Assembly (NCBI GenBank): GCA_947385505.1
Contig: CANDLP010000168.1
Coordinates: forward strand, 1 to 5,824
Direction: 5' to 3'
DNA: 5,824 nt
Origin: an uncultured Clostridia bacterium
Lineage (GTDB): Bacteria; Bacillota; Clostridia; Oscillospirales; Ruminococcaceae
Shown here: positions 5,778 to 5,824 of the stretch, piece after piece
Numbering within the stretch: position 1 is the stretch's first letter
Layout: each line of letters begins with the position of its first letter
Notes under the pieces: model-generated
Databases searched by the model: none
What the model saw: the letters and a program-made list of their open reading frames with translations, nothing else
What the model was told of the DNA's origin: nothing
Position numbers and translations under genes: made by a program

Positions 5778-5824
5778 AGATCGGAAGAGCACACGTCTGA
5801 ACTCCAGTCACGGAGCGTCATCTC
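5778..5824. other. Illumina TruSeq adapter contamination, right end
   Basis: Bases 5778-5811 are the TruSeq read-through adapter, beginning AGATCGGAAGAGC. Bases 5812-5819 are an 8-base index (GGAGCGTC), and 5820-5824 (ATCTC) start the downstream P7 arm. This is library sequence, not biological. Genomic DNA ends at 5777. The index matches the reverse complement of the one at the left end, so both ends derive from the same sequencing library. Confidence 0.98.

Noticed and set aside
1..5824. Terminal inverted repeats of a linear element
   Set aside because: The 43-bp matching ends are sequencing adapter plus index, not biological repeats.

Overview
The window looks like one short-read metagenomic contig from a Gram-positive, Clostridia-like bacterium, probably a gut or other anaerobic carbohydrate degrader. 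The taxonomic hint comes from AGGAG/AAGGG-type ribosome binding sites, tight gene spacing, a UgpC/MsmX-type sugar ATPase, and the resemblance of KdgK and of the aldolase/VOC-like tail to clostridial versions remembered from the literature. No rRNA or other marker gene is present, so this placement is an inference.

Both ends are not genomic. Bases 1-43 and 5778-5824 are Illumina TruSeq adapter in opposite orientations, carrying the same 8-base index. The real insert is 44-5777. The apparent 43-bp terminal inverted repeat is therefore an assembly artefact, and the genes at both edges are truncated by it.

All six recognised genes are on the minus strand, so transcription runs from high to low coordinates. 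In that order they are: the 3' end of a gene resembling the C-terminal VOC-like tail of clostridial KDPG aldolases (5634-5777); kdgK, 2-keto-3-deoxygluconate kinase (4564-5595); a 275-bp non-coding stretch packed with stem-loops and an imperfect tandem repeat (4289-4563); a xylose-isomerase-like TIM-barrel sugar isomerase/epimerase of unknown substrate (3440-4288); kduI, 5-keto-4-deoxyuronate isomerase (2589-3425); a MalK/UgpC/MsmX-type sugar-import ATPase (1430-2530); and a nearly complete MATE-family membrane transporter (44-1416).

Together this is a hexuronate catabolic cluster. Unsaturated uronates released by polysaccharide lyases (pectin, alginate or glycosaminoglycan type) become 5-keto-4-deoxyuronate, which KduI isomerises. 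KduD, not seen here, would reduce the product to 2-keto-3-deoxygluconate. KdgK phosphorylates that to KDPG, and an aldolase, probably the truncated gene at the right edge, would split KDPG to pyruvate and glyceraldehyde-3-phosphate. The ATPase would energise uptake of the oligosaccharides through permeases encoded elsewhere. The TIM-barrel enzyme and the MATE transporter are the members whose roles the known pathway does not explain. I found no convincing evidence of a wholly new system. The best leads are the structured repeat inside the cluster and the uncharacterised TIM-barrel gene next to kduI.
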